NCBI GenBank assembly: GCA_947497905.1
Contig: CANMIH010000005.1
Span: 1 to 64,000 of the forward strand
Length of the DNA stretch: 64,000 nt
DNA from: an uncultured Pelagimonas sp.
Lineage (GTDB): Bacteria; Pseudomonadota; Alphaproteobacteria; Rhodobacterales; Rhodobacteraceae
Reading direction: 5' to 3'
Position numbers and translations under genes: made by a program. Position 1 is the first letter of the stretch, and each line of letters starts with the position of its first letter. A model generated the notes under the pieces. That model searched no databases and had not been told where the DNA came from. It was given only the letters and a program-made list of their open reading frames with translations. This document shows, piece after piece, positions 53,191 through 60,725 of this stretch.

Positions 53191-53249
53191 ATTTTGCAAA
53201 AACGCAAAGCGCTTTTGACAAATTACCTCTTCCACAGGAAATTTTGCAA
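53191..53249. promoter_or_regulatory. LysR-box candidates before mmsA
   Basis: ATTTTGCAA occurs at 53191-53199 and again at 53241-53249, 50 bp apart, each containing TTGCAA. Related CGCAAA halves lie between and after them. Spacing suits a LysR regulatory and activation site pair. Confidence 0.5.
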
Positions 53250-53282
53250 GAGTAGCCTGTGCGCAAATCTCAGGAGGATCCA

Positions 53283-54782
53283 ATGGAAGAGCTTTCCCAT
53301 TACGTAGACGGCAAAATGACCGCTGGCACTTCGGGCCGCTTTGCGGACGTTATGAACCCCGCCACCGGCGAAGTTCAGGCCAAAGTTCCGCTGGCAACCG
53401 TTGACGAAGTAAACGCCGCTGTTGCCCGTGCTGCAGAAGCACAAAAAGGCTGGGGTGCTACCAACCCGCAGCGCCGCGCCCGCGTCATGATGAAGTTTGG
53501 TCAGCTGATCAACGAACACATGGACGAGTTGGCAGAGCTGGTTGCCCGTGAGCACGGCAAAACCATCCCTGACGCCAAAGGCGACGTTCAGCGTGGCCTG
53601 GAGGTGATCGAAGTCTGCATGGGCGCGCCACATCTGCTCAAAGGTGAATTCACCGACGCAGGCGGCCCCGGCATCGACCTCCAGTCACTGCGCCAGCCTC
53701 TGGGTGTGGTTGCGGGCATCACCCCGTTCAACTTTCCGGCAATGATCCCGCTGTGGAAAATGGGCCCTGCTCTGGCCGCAGGCAACGCCATGATCCTCAA
53801 GCCCTCCGAGCGCGTGCCGTCGACAGCACTGCGTCTGGCTGAGCTGATCACCGAAGCGGGCCTGCCCGAGGGTGTTCTGCAGGTTGTGAACGGCGACAAA
53901 GAAGCGGTTGACGCGCTTCTGGACAACGAAACCATTCAGGCCGTTGGCTTTGTGGGTTCGACCCCGATCGCCCAGTACATCTACGCCCGTGCCACCGCTA
54001 ATGGCAAACGCGCACAGTGTTTTGGCGGCGCGAAGAACCACATGATCGTGATGCCCGACGCCGATCTGGACAAAGCGGCAGACGCCCTGGTGGGCGCGGC
54101 CTTTGGCGCGGCTGGCGAACGCTGCATGGCGATCTCGGTTGCGGTTCCAGTTGGCAAAGAGACCGCCGACGCTCTGGTTGAGCGCATGAAGCCGCGCATC
54201 GACGCGCTGAAAGTTGGCCCCTACACCGCAGGCGACGATGTCGACTATGGTCCGGTTATCACTCAGGCCGCCAAAGACCGCATCAACGGTCTGGTTGAAA
54301 GCGGTGTTGAACAGGGTGCTGACCTTGTGGCTGACGGCCGTAACTTTGAACTGCAGGGTTATGAGAACGGCTATTTCGTTGGTCCGTCGATGTTCGACAA
54401 CGTGACACCGGACATGGAAATCTACAAAGAAGAGATCTTTGGCCCGGTTCTGTGTCAGGTGCGCACCGAAAACTACGAAGAGGCGCTCAAGCTTGTGATG
54501 GACAACGAATACGGCAACGGCACCGCGATCTACACCGCGGATGGCGACACGGCCCGTGACTTTGCCCACCGCGTGAACGTCGGCATGGTTGGCATCAACT
54601 TCCCGATCCCGGTTCCGCTGAGCTATCACACCTTTGGTGGCTGGAAGAAATCGTCGTTTGGTGACCTGAACCAGTACGGCCCGGACGCGTTCCGCTTCTA
54701 CACCCGCACCAAGACCGTGACCTCGCGTTGGTTCTCGGGCATCAAAGAAGGTGGCGAGTTCAACTTCAAAGCGATGGACTAA
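53283..54782 (+). CDS. mmsA: Methylmalonate-semialdehyde dehydrogenase (acylating)
   Basis: 499 aa. CoA-dependent aldehyde dehydrogenase of valine degradation. Motifs: ITPFNFPAMIPLWKMGPALAAGN, GFVGSTPIAQYIY, catalytic GAAGERCMAISVAV (Cys), and EIFGPVLCQVRTENYEE. It converts methylmalonate semialdehyde to propionyl-CoA. The start follows CAGGAGG. Adjacent acyl-CoA dehydrogenase and 3-hydroxyisobutyrate genes complete the pathway. Confidence 0.95.
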   Translation: MEELSHYVDGKMTAGTSGRFADVMNPATGEVQAKVPLATVDEVNAAVARAAEAQKGWGATNPQRRARVMMKFGQLINEHMDELAELVAREHGKTIPDAKGDVQRGLEVIEVCMGAPHLLKGEFTDAGGPGIDLQSLRQPLGVVAGITPFNFPAMIPLWKMGPALAAGNAMILKPSERVPSTALRLAELITEAGLPEGVLQVVNGDKEAVDALLDNETIQAVGFVGSTPIAQYIYARATANGKRAQCFGGAKNHMIVMPDADLDKAADALVGAAFGAAGERCMAISVAVPVGKETADALVERMKPRIDALKVGPYTAGDDVDYGPVITQAAKDRINGLVESGVEQGADLVADGRNFELQGYENGYFVGPSMFDNVTPDMEIYKEEIFGPVLCQVRTENYEEALKLVMDNEYGNGTAIYTADGDTARDFAHRVNVGMVGINFPIPVPLSYHTFGGWKKSSFGDLNQYGPDAFRFYTRTKTVTSRWFSGIKEGGEFNFKAMD

Positions 54783-54796
54783 ACCCCATTCATGTT

Positions 54797-54823
54797 TGGC
54801 GCGCTGGATTATCTGGCGCGCCA
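54797..54823 (+). terminator. Hairpin after mmsA
   Basis: TGGCGCGC (54797-54804) pairs with GCGCGCCA (54816-54823), followed by TTCATTT. Confidence 0.6.
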
Positions 54824-55055
54824 TTCATTTGAAATGTGCCGTTTTTTTTTGGCACAAATTTCTCCAAAACTTATTGAGACATCTCAGAGAAAACTAATCC
54901 TTGACCAAAATAGGTCGCGCCGACACACTTGGAACATACCCAATACAGACGTTACGCGCGCCGCTATCCACAATCCCGCCTGCGGGACACGCGCGCCCAT
55001 TTGGATCTTTGGCTGCTTTTTCTGCTACAAAGCACCCCGTCAGTGGCGATTTGAA

Positions 55056-55445
55056 ATGTCTTTCAGAAGTGAAATTCACACCGAACTCGGATACACGCAC
55101 CTGCATATTTCAGGTACGCTGGTTCCGCCGGACGGTCTGAAATGCACAAATTTTTTCCGATCCAATGCCGCGCTTCTGAGCACCTACAACCAGTTGGTTG
55201 ATTTTACCAAAGCAGAAGAGTTCGAAGTCACTTTTTCCGACATCGCGACAATTGTTGCTCAGAAAGAACTTATTTTTAAAGAGTTCAAAGAGATCACCTG
55301 CATCTTCCTTGCACCCAACGATATCTCGTTTGGCGTGTCGCGCATGTATCAACAACTGGCACAGGGGAAATTTCCGTTTCCCGTCCATGTCACCAGAAGC
55401 CCAGAACATGCCATTCAATCTCTAGGGTTGCAGCCTGAGATCTAG
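55056..55445 (+). CDS. Hypothetical 129-residue protein
   Basis: 129 aa without a recognised domain. Alternating strand-helix pattern (HLHISGTLV, EEFEVTFSDIATIVAQ, EITCIFLAPNDISFGVS, HVTRSPEHAIQSLG) that recalls STAS-like or small alpha/beta folds; this is a guess. ATG 55056 lacks a clear Shine-Dalgarno. The open frame reaches back to 54792, but the extra part is Cys- and Arg-rich and unlike coding sequence. Confidence 0.6.
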   Translation: MSFRSEIHTELGYTHLHISGTLVPPDGLKCTNFFRSNAALLSTYNQLVDFTKAEEFEVTFSDIATIVAQKELIFKEFKEITCIFLAPNDISFGVSRMYQQLAQGKFPFPVHVTRSPEHAIQSLGLQPEI

Positions 55446-55587
55446 ATTGTGTCTGGCCCAAGCCACCCTCAATAGGTTTCACAGTTGAAAAAGGAGAAAA
55501 ACCGCGTCTTGAAGGCGCTAAACACACTGTAATTGCGAGCTCCGAGGGCCTTATTTTCTTGAATTTTGGGGAGGTTCCCTTATGAAT

Positions 55588-55603
55588 ATGAACAAGCGTT
55601 CAT
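55588..55603. promoter_or_regulatory. Operator candidate before acyl-CoA dehydrogenase
   Basis: ATGAAC-N4-GTTCAT, perfect 6-bp arms, 21 bp before ATG 55625. The form resembles TetR-type operators of acyl-CoA regulators. It also overlaps a 20-codon upstream frame starting at 55582. Confidence 0.5.
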
Positions 55604-55624
55604 TTCATTCTTGGGAGGAAAAAC

Positions 55625-56764
55625 ATGGATTTCGCACTGAGTGAGGAGCAGTCCGCGATCTTTGACATGGCCTATGCCTTTGGTCAGGACAATATCGCCC
55701 CTTTTGCACGACAGTGGGAGGCCGAAGGCTCCATCCCAAAAGAGCTATGGACCCAGATTGCTGAGCTTGGGTTTGGTGGCCTCTATGTGTCTGAAGAGGC
55801 AGGAGGTTCAGGCCTTTCGAGACTCGATGCGACCCTGGTTTTCGAAGCGCTCAGCATGGCGTGCCCGTCTGTTGCCGCCTTCTTGTCGATCCACAATATG
55901 TGCGCCAAAATGATCGACACGTTTGGTTCGGATGAGTTCAAGGCCCGTGTGTTGCCCAAAGCCATGACCATGGAAACCGTTCTGTCCTACTGCCTGACCG
56001 AACCCGGTTCTGGTTCGGATGCGGCGGCGTTGCGCACTCGTGCAGAGAAAACCAACGAAGGTTACACGATGAATGGCACCAAGGCCTTCATCTCGGGCGG
56101 TGGCTATTCCGATGCCTATGTGGTGATGTCTCGCACCGGCGAAGATGGTCCCAAAGGCATCTCGGCACTTTACGTTGAAGATGGCTCAGACGGGCTAAGC
56201 TTCGGCGCACTCGAAGAAAAAATGGGCTGGAAATCTTCGCCAACCGCGCAGGTTCAATTTGACGACATGAAGGTTCCGGCAGACAACCTGATTGGTGAAG
56301 AGGGCAAAGGGTTTACCTATGCGATGGCCGGTCTCGACGGCGGTCGGTTGAACATCTCCGCCTCGGCTTTGGGGGCGGCGCAAAATGCACTGGATCTGAC
56401 CCTGCAATACATGTCCGAGCGCAAAGCCTTTGGCAAACCGATCGATCAGTTTCAGGCCCTACAGTTCCGTCTGGCGGAATATGAAACCAAGCTACAGGCC
56501 TCGCGCACTTTCCTGCGTCAGGCCGCCTGGAAAGTGGACACCGGTGCGCCGGATGCCACCAAGTTCTGCGCCATGGCCAAACTGATGGTCACCGACAATG
56601 CCTTTGATGTGGCCAACGGATGTCTGCAGATGTTTGGCGGATATGGTTATCTGGCAGATTACGGTGTTGAAAAGATTGTCCGTGATCTGCGCGTGCATCA
56701 GATCCTTGAAGGCACCAATGAAATCATGCGGTTGATCATTTCACGCAATATGTTGGCGCGCTGA
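55625..56764 (+). CDS. Acyl-CoA dehydrogenase (isobutyryl-CoA type)
   Basis: 379 aa. FAD enzyme with YCLTEPGSGSDAAALRTRAE and a C-terminal LQMFGGYGYLADYGVEKIVRDLR, RVHQILEGTNEIMRLII (catalytic Glu). Neighbouring mmsA and hydroxyisobutyrate genes point to isobutyryl-CoA dehydrogenase of valine catabolism; short-branched acyl-CoA is an alternative. TTGGGAGGA precedes the ATG. Confidence 0.93.
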   Translation: MDFALSEEQSAIFDMAYAFGQDNIAPFARQWEAEGSIPKELWTQIAELGFGGLYVSEEAGGSGLSRLDATLVFEALSMACPSVAAFLSIHNMCAKMIDTFGSDEFKARVLPKAMTMETVLSYCLTEPGSGSDAAALRTRAEKTNEGYTMNGTKAFISGGGYSDAYVVMSRTGEDGPKGISALYVEDGSDGLSFGALEEKMGWKSSPTAQVQFDDMKVPADNLIGEEGKGFTYAMAGLDGGRLNISASALGAAQNALDLTLQYMSERKAFGKPIDQFQALQFRLAEYETKLQASRTFLRQAAWKVDTGAPDATKFCAMAKLMVTDNAFDVANGCLQMFGGYGYLADYGVEKIVRDLRVHQILEGTNEIMRLIISRNMLAR

Positions 56765-56812
56765 GGCGCGTCGCATTTCGCCTGATTTTCTGACGCCAAG
56801 GGACCCCATTTC

Positions 56813-58726
56813 ATGAGCGATATTCTCATCCGCAAAGTTGGCCGCGCGGGCCATATCACCCTGAACCGACCCAAAGCTCTAAATGCGCTGAGCTATGACA
56901 TGTGTCTGGCGGTTGAAGAGGCATTAGAAACCTGGCGGGACGACGATGAGGTCGCCTTGATCCTGATCGACGGAGCCGGTGACAAAGCCTTTTGTGCGGG
57001 CGGTGATATCGCCGAGATGTACCACACGGGCGCGAAAGGTGATTTCGACTATGGTCGCCAGTTCTGGCGCGATGAATATCGCATGAATGCCAAACTGAAT
57101 GAGTATCCCAAACCCATCGTTAGTTTCCTTCATGGGTTCACCATGGGCGGCGGCGTGGGGTTGGGGTGCCACGGCAGTCACCGGGTTGTGGGCGATAGTT
57201 CAAAAATCTCCATGCCTGAGTGCGCGATCGGATTCATTCCCGATGTCGGCGGAAGCTATCTGCTGGCAAAGGCGCCGGGCCGTCTGGGGGAATACCTTGG
57301 CACCACTGCCGCGCGCATGGGTCCGGGTGATGCAATCTATGCTGGATTTGCCGATCTCTATGCACCAGAGGACACCTGGGATGCGCTAAAGTCCCAATTG
57401 CAGTCCACAGGCGACATCTCGGTTCTGGTTGGGCAAGAGCCGCCTGCGAGCCCGATGCAGGCGCAACAGGCCGAAATCGATGCGCTTTTCATGGGTGAGG
57501 CGCTGCAGGATGTCCTCAACACACTCAATGGCAGTGACAGTCCTCTTGCTCAGAAAGCGCTCAAAGCGATTCAGGCCAACGCGCCCCTTTCCACTGCAAC
57601 CACCATCGAAGCCCTACATCGGCTACGCGTCGGAGAGATCACCCTACGCAAGGCGCTTGAGCTTGAATTTCGCGTCAGCCACCGCATCATGGAGCACGGC
57701 GATTTCCTCGAAGGCATTCGCGCGCTGATTATCGACAAAGACAAATCACCAAAATGGCAGCACGCCACCAGCGCGGTCCCGGCAGTGGACGTTTCGCGTA
57801 TGTTGATGCCGCTTGGTAAAGACAAATTAGACTTCAGGGAGAAAGCCATGAAAATCGGTTTCATTGGATTGGGGAATATGGGTGCGCCAATGGCGGCCAA
57901 TCTGGCCAAAGCGGGCCATGAGGTGGCCGGTTTTGACGTGGCTGGCACCAAGGCCGAGGGCACAAGCGTTGCCGAAAGCGCAATTGTTGCCGCCGACGGC
58001 GCAGATGTGGTCATCACCATGCTACCCAACGGCACCATCTTGCGGTCGGTCGCCGACGAAGTGATCCCGGCGATGAAACCCGGCGCGGTTCTTCTCGATT
58101 GCTCCACCGTTGACGTCGACAGCGCCCGTGCGGTGGCCGAATTGGCGGCTGCGGCGGGGCTTGGCGCGCTGGACGCTCCGGTTTCGGGTGGTATCGGCGG
58201 TGCGGCTGGTGGGACTCTGACCTTTATGATTGGCGGATCGGATGAGGCCTATGCCAAAGCCAAACCGCTCTTTGACATCATGGGCCAGAAATCCGTGCAT
58301 TGCGGCGCGGCCGGTGCAGGTCAGGCCGCCAAGATCTGCAATAACATGATCCTAGGCGTGACCATGGTTGCCACATGCGAAGCCTTTGCTTTGGCAGACA
58401 AACTGGGCCTTTCACGAGAGGCAATGTTCGACGTGGTCAGCACGTCGTCTGGCTACAGCTGGTCTATGAATGCCTACTGCCCTGCCCCAGGCGTTGGCCC
58501 GCAGTCGCCCTCTGACAACGATTACACCCCCGGCTTTGCCTCTGAACTTATGCTGAAAGATCTGCGCTTGTCCCAGCAGGCCGCAGAGGGTGCAGACGCG
58601 GATACGCCCATGGGACAAAAAGCGATGGAGTTGTACCGTCAGTTTGTTGAGAACGAAGGTGGTCAAGGCCGCGATTTCAGCGCCATGTTGCCTCGTTTTG
58701 AAGCACGCGGTCGCGATCAAGACTGA
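56813..58726 (+). CDS. mmsB: Fused 3-hydroxyisobutyryl-CoA hydrolase / 3-hydroxyisobutyrate dehydrogenase
   Basis: 637 aa in one frame. Residues 1-345 are an enoyl-CoA-hydratase-fold HIBYL-CoA hydrolase (ILIDGAGDKAFCAGGDIAEM, HGFTMGGGVGLG, ECAIGFIPDVGGSY). Residues 346-637 are 3-hydroxyisobutyrate dehydrogenase (IGFIGLGNMGAPMAANLAKAG, DAPVSGGIGGAAGGTL, and AAKICNNM with the catalytic Lys). They catalyse consecutive valine-pathway steps. The linker KDKLDFREKA contains no stop, but AGGGAG followed 6 bases later by ATG 57848 would allow separate translation of the second part, as two genes are usual. The gene symbol applies to the dehydrogenase part. Confidence 0.85.
   Translation: MSDILIRKVGRAGHITLNRPKALNALSYDMCLAVEEALETWRDDDEVALILIDGAGDKAFCAGGDIAEMYHTGAKGDFDYGRQFWRDEYRMNAKLNEYPKPIVSFLHGFTMGGGVGLGCHGSHRVVGDSSKISMPECAIGFIPDVGGSYLLAKAPGRLGEYLGTTAARMGPGDAIYAGFADLYAPEDTWDALKSQLQSTGDISVLVGQEPPASPMQAQQAEIDALFMGEALQDVLNTLNGSDSPLAQKALKAIQANAPLSTATTIEALHRLRVGEITLRKALELEFRVSHRIMEHGDFLEGIRALIIDKDKSPKWQHATSAVPAVDVSRMLMPLGKDKLDFREKAMKIGFIGLGNMGAPMAANLAKAGHEVAGFDVAGTKAEGTSVAESAIVAADGADVVITMLPNGTILRSVADEVIPAMKPGAVLLDCSTVDVDSARAVAELAAAAGLGALDAPVSGGIGGAAGGTLTFMIGGSDEAYAKAKPLFDIMGQKSVHCGAAGAGQAAKICNNMILGVTMVATCEAFALADKLGLSREAMFDVVSTSSGYSWSMNAYCPAPGVGPQSPSDNDYTPGFASELMLKDLRLSQQAAEGADADTPMGQKAMELYRQFVENEGGQGRDFSAMLPRFEARGRDQD
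57836..57850 (+). promoter_or_regulatory. Internal ribosome-binding site and ATG in fused gene
   Basis: AGGGAG (57836-57841) lies 6 bases before ATG 57848, which is exactly the expected start of the dehydrogenase (MKIGFIGLGNMG). This suggests a standalone dehydrogenase is also made. Confidence 0.65.
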
Positions 58727-59481
58727 TCCAGCGCCAACAAAGCTTGCCGAGTGGGTTCGTCCGCAGGAAACATCAGCTCTATCCGCAACTCGGATAGAGC
58801 AATGTCTTCCGCAGACCCGAATTGGCTTATTGTTGAAAACAAAGACAATTCCAGATCTCCAAATCGGTAGATTGCCGGAAGCAAGGCAGGGCGAATGCCC
58901 TGCCCTTTTGTTTCAGACACACCTGTTCCTTCCAAGAGAGTGACCAATCTCTCGAGCTCGGCATCCTGGCCGAAATACGCGATCTCGACATGCAATCGTG
59001 AGATCAGGTGAAGCACCACTTCGTCGAAGTTCACCAAAGCCGCCCGCGCCAATGGATTACCAACCAAAGCCTCAATCATATTGTCCCCGACACCAACGCC
59101 GAGAACACCCAACAATCGTTCGGCTGGGGTATTTAAATGGGTCAATTGCCAGTGCCGACCCAGAGCGATCCCGGGATACGGCGCGTGGCGGTCCAAGGTC
59201 CAACTCAGCGCTTGTTGCACGGGGCGCATCTCTTCGTCATCCAGATCGCGCTCACCATAAGACGGGCTCAACCCTGCTGACATAAGCATCTGATTTCGCG
59301 CGGAAAACGGCAGGTTCAACTCATCACTCAAACGCAGCACCATACCCCGGCTTGGCTGCGATCGGCCGGTTTCAAGAAAAGAAACATGGCGTGCAGACAC
59401 CCCCGTTTGCAGTGCCAGATCAAGCTGGCTCAACCGACGGGTTTGACGCCAGGATTTCAGAACGGTTCCGAAACTGCCCAT
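58717..59481 (-). CDS. XRE-family regulator with MmyB-like domain
   Basis: 254 aa. XRE HTH (LKSWRQTRRLSQLDLALQTG, VSARHVSFLETGRSQPS) and a C-terminal MmyB-like ligand domain (TLDRHAPYPGIALGRHWQLT, NTPAERLLGV). Such regulators often sense fatty acids or similar ligands. It is divergent from the membrane protein at 59600; the shared region holds two perfect palindromes. The tail overlaps the fused valine gene by 10 bp. Confidence 0.87.
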   Translation of the reverse strand: MGSFGTVLKSWRQTRRLSQLDLALQTGVSARHVSFLETGRSQPSRGMVLRLSDELNLPFSARNQMLMSAGLSPSYGERDLDDEEMRPVQQALSWTLDRHAPYPGIALGRHWQLTHLNTPAERLLGVLGVGVGDNMIEALVGNPLARAALVNFDEVVLHLISRLHVEIAYFGQDAELERLVTLLEGTGVSETKGQGIRPALLPAIYRFGDLELSLFSTISQFGSAEDIALSELRIELMFPADEPTRQALLALDQS

Positions 59482-59527
59482 GGTTCCTCCTCGCTGGAAA
59501 GTAGCACAGGCGCAGACGCCTAGGCAC

Positions 59528-59585
59528 TTACCTCTAAGGTAATTGTTTTGATGATCCCACCCAAGGCAGTTTTACATCATGTAAA
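59528..59585. promoter_or_regulatory. Two perfect palindromes in XRE divergent region
   Basis: TTACCT-CTA-AGGTAA (59528-59542) and TTTACAT-C-ATGTAAA (59571-59585). Centres are 43 bp apart, near four helical turns. Candidate operator for the XRE regulator plus a second site. Confidence 0.65.
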
Positions 59586-59599
59586 GAACGGAGGGTCTT

Positions 59600-60004
59600 A
59601 TGACCGTGTTATCTCTTGCCCCGGCGATTTCCACTGCGGGACTTGTCGTTTTTCTGAGCCTTCTGAGTATGGAGCGCGTGAAGGTGAACTGGATGTTTCC
59701 TGCATGCCTCGCCGCTGTTTTTCTTGCAGGCACGCTTTGGACAGTCATCCAAGAAGGTCTATTTGGTTTCTGGTTCGACAGCACACAGACGCTGTGGGAC
59801 AATCAGATCTGGGTGGATCTTGTTCTGGCTTTTGGCATTTCCATTGCGGCTTTGGCGCCTTCGGCGCGGTCACTGGGCATGAAAATCTGGCCCTGGGCCG
59901 TGTTCACGCTTTGCTCGGGCAGCATTGGCATTCTCGTGCTGTATGCACGCATTCTGTATCTAAAAGATGCTGTGCCACTGCCTCGGACTGCGCAGGCACA
60001 ATAA
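59600..60004 (+). CDS. Four-helix hypothetical membrane protein
   Basis: 134 aa with four hydrophobic segments (ISTAGLVVFLSLLSM, MFPACLAAVFLAGTLW, VDLVLAFGISIAALAPSA, WAVFTLCSGSIGILVLYAR). No known domain. GAACGGAGG precedes the ATG. It is divergent from and probably controlled by the XRE regulator. Confidence 0.75.
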   Translation: MTVLSLAPAISTAGLVVFLSLLSMERVKVNWMFPACLAAVFLAGTLWTVIQEGLFGFWFDSTQTLWDNQIWVDLVLAFGISIAALAPSARSLGMKIWPWAVFTLCSGSIGILVLYARILYLKDAVPLPRTAQAQ

Positions 60005-60088
60005 ATATTCCAAGATTGATATACATTAATCACATTCCGAAACAGAGATGCGATATCAAGGTCAATTGCTCAGCCGGAAGGACAGAAC

Positions 60089-60280
60089 ATGTTGGCAAAG
60101 AATATCGGCGGGTTTGACAAAATCGTCCGCATCGTCATTGGCGCATTGCTCATCCTTGGCGCCATCTTGGGATATGGTGTTTGGATGTGGATTGGTGTTG
60201 TGCCTCTGGCAACAGGTCTCTTGGGCAGTTGCCCGTTGTATCAGCTTGTCGGTTTGAACACCTGCCCGCTCAAAAAATAA
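60089..60280 (+). CDS. DUF2892 small membrane protein
   Basis: 63 aa. Inner-membrane protein with the DUF2892 pattern: NIGGFDKIVRIVIGALLILG, then GLLGSCPLYQLVGLNTCP with two conserved cysteines. Often linked to rhodanese and sulfur metabolism genes; a rhodanese gene lies 3.4 kb away. CGGAAGGACAG precedes the ATG. Confidence 0.85.
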   Translation: MLAKNIGGFDKIVRIVIGALLILGAILGYGVWMWIGVVPLATGLLGSCPLYQLVGLNTCPLKK

Positions 60281-60284
60281 AGTA

Positions 60285-60310
60285 AGGCCGGGGAAACCCG
60301 GCCTATTCTT
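60285..60310. terminator. Terminator DUF2892 / NUDIX
   Basis: AGGCCGGG (60285-60292) pairs with CCCGGCCT (60297-60304) around a GAAA loop, then ATTCTTTT; convergent genes. Confidence 0.8.
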
Positions 60311-60725
60311 TTGCCACGGCAAGTGCGAGACCCAGCACCCGATCAACATCTTTGCTCATGGGCAGCGCGCCGCCCAGCACCTCTGCAATGGGAACCCAGC
60401 GCGCGTCATCCGCATCATCATTTGCAACAGGATCACCCGATTTATATGCGCATAGCACCGCGGCCAGAAAATAATGATGCCCAATCTGCCCGTTATCGTC
60501 CCGCCCAATGACGTCCAATCCATCGAGAACGACGCTGGCCTGCGCTGCTACCCCTGTCTCTTCCAGCAATTCACGCTCGGCGGCGGACAACACCGCCTCA
60601 CCATAGTCGACCTTCCCTCCGGGATAGCCCCACAGCCCCGCGTCAGGCGGATTGCGGCGGCGCACGAGAAGAACATGTTCCTCATGCACCACCACCGCCA
60701 ATGCCGCCAGAATGGGGTGGTTCAT
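60303..60725 (-). CDS. NUDIX hydrolase
   Basis: 140 aa. NUDIX box [20 protein letters not shown] followed by ETGV. It resembles MutT/ADP-ribose-type pyrophosphohydrolases; the substrate is not clear. Its ATG overlaps the uvrA stop, so it is the second gene of an SOS-controlled operon, which suggests nucleotide-pool cleaning after DNA damage. Confidence 0.9.
   Translation of the reverse strand: MNHPILAALAVVVHEEHVLLVRRRNPPDAGLWGYPGGKVDYGEAVLSAAERELLEETGVAAQASVVLDGLDVIGRDDNGQIGHHYFLAAVLCAYKSGDPVANDDADDARWVPIAEVLGGALPMSKDVDRVLGLALAVAKE

Noticed and set aside
53685-54824. 379-codon open frame on the minus strand
   Set aside because: It is the antisense shadow of mmsA; it has no family motifs or ribosome site.
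54894-55106. 70-codon minus-strand frame with paired cysteines
   Set aside because: Overlaps the start of the plus-strand hypothetical gene, has no ribosome site, and cannot be tied to a family. Left as unsupported.
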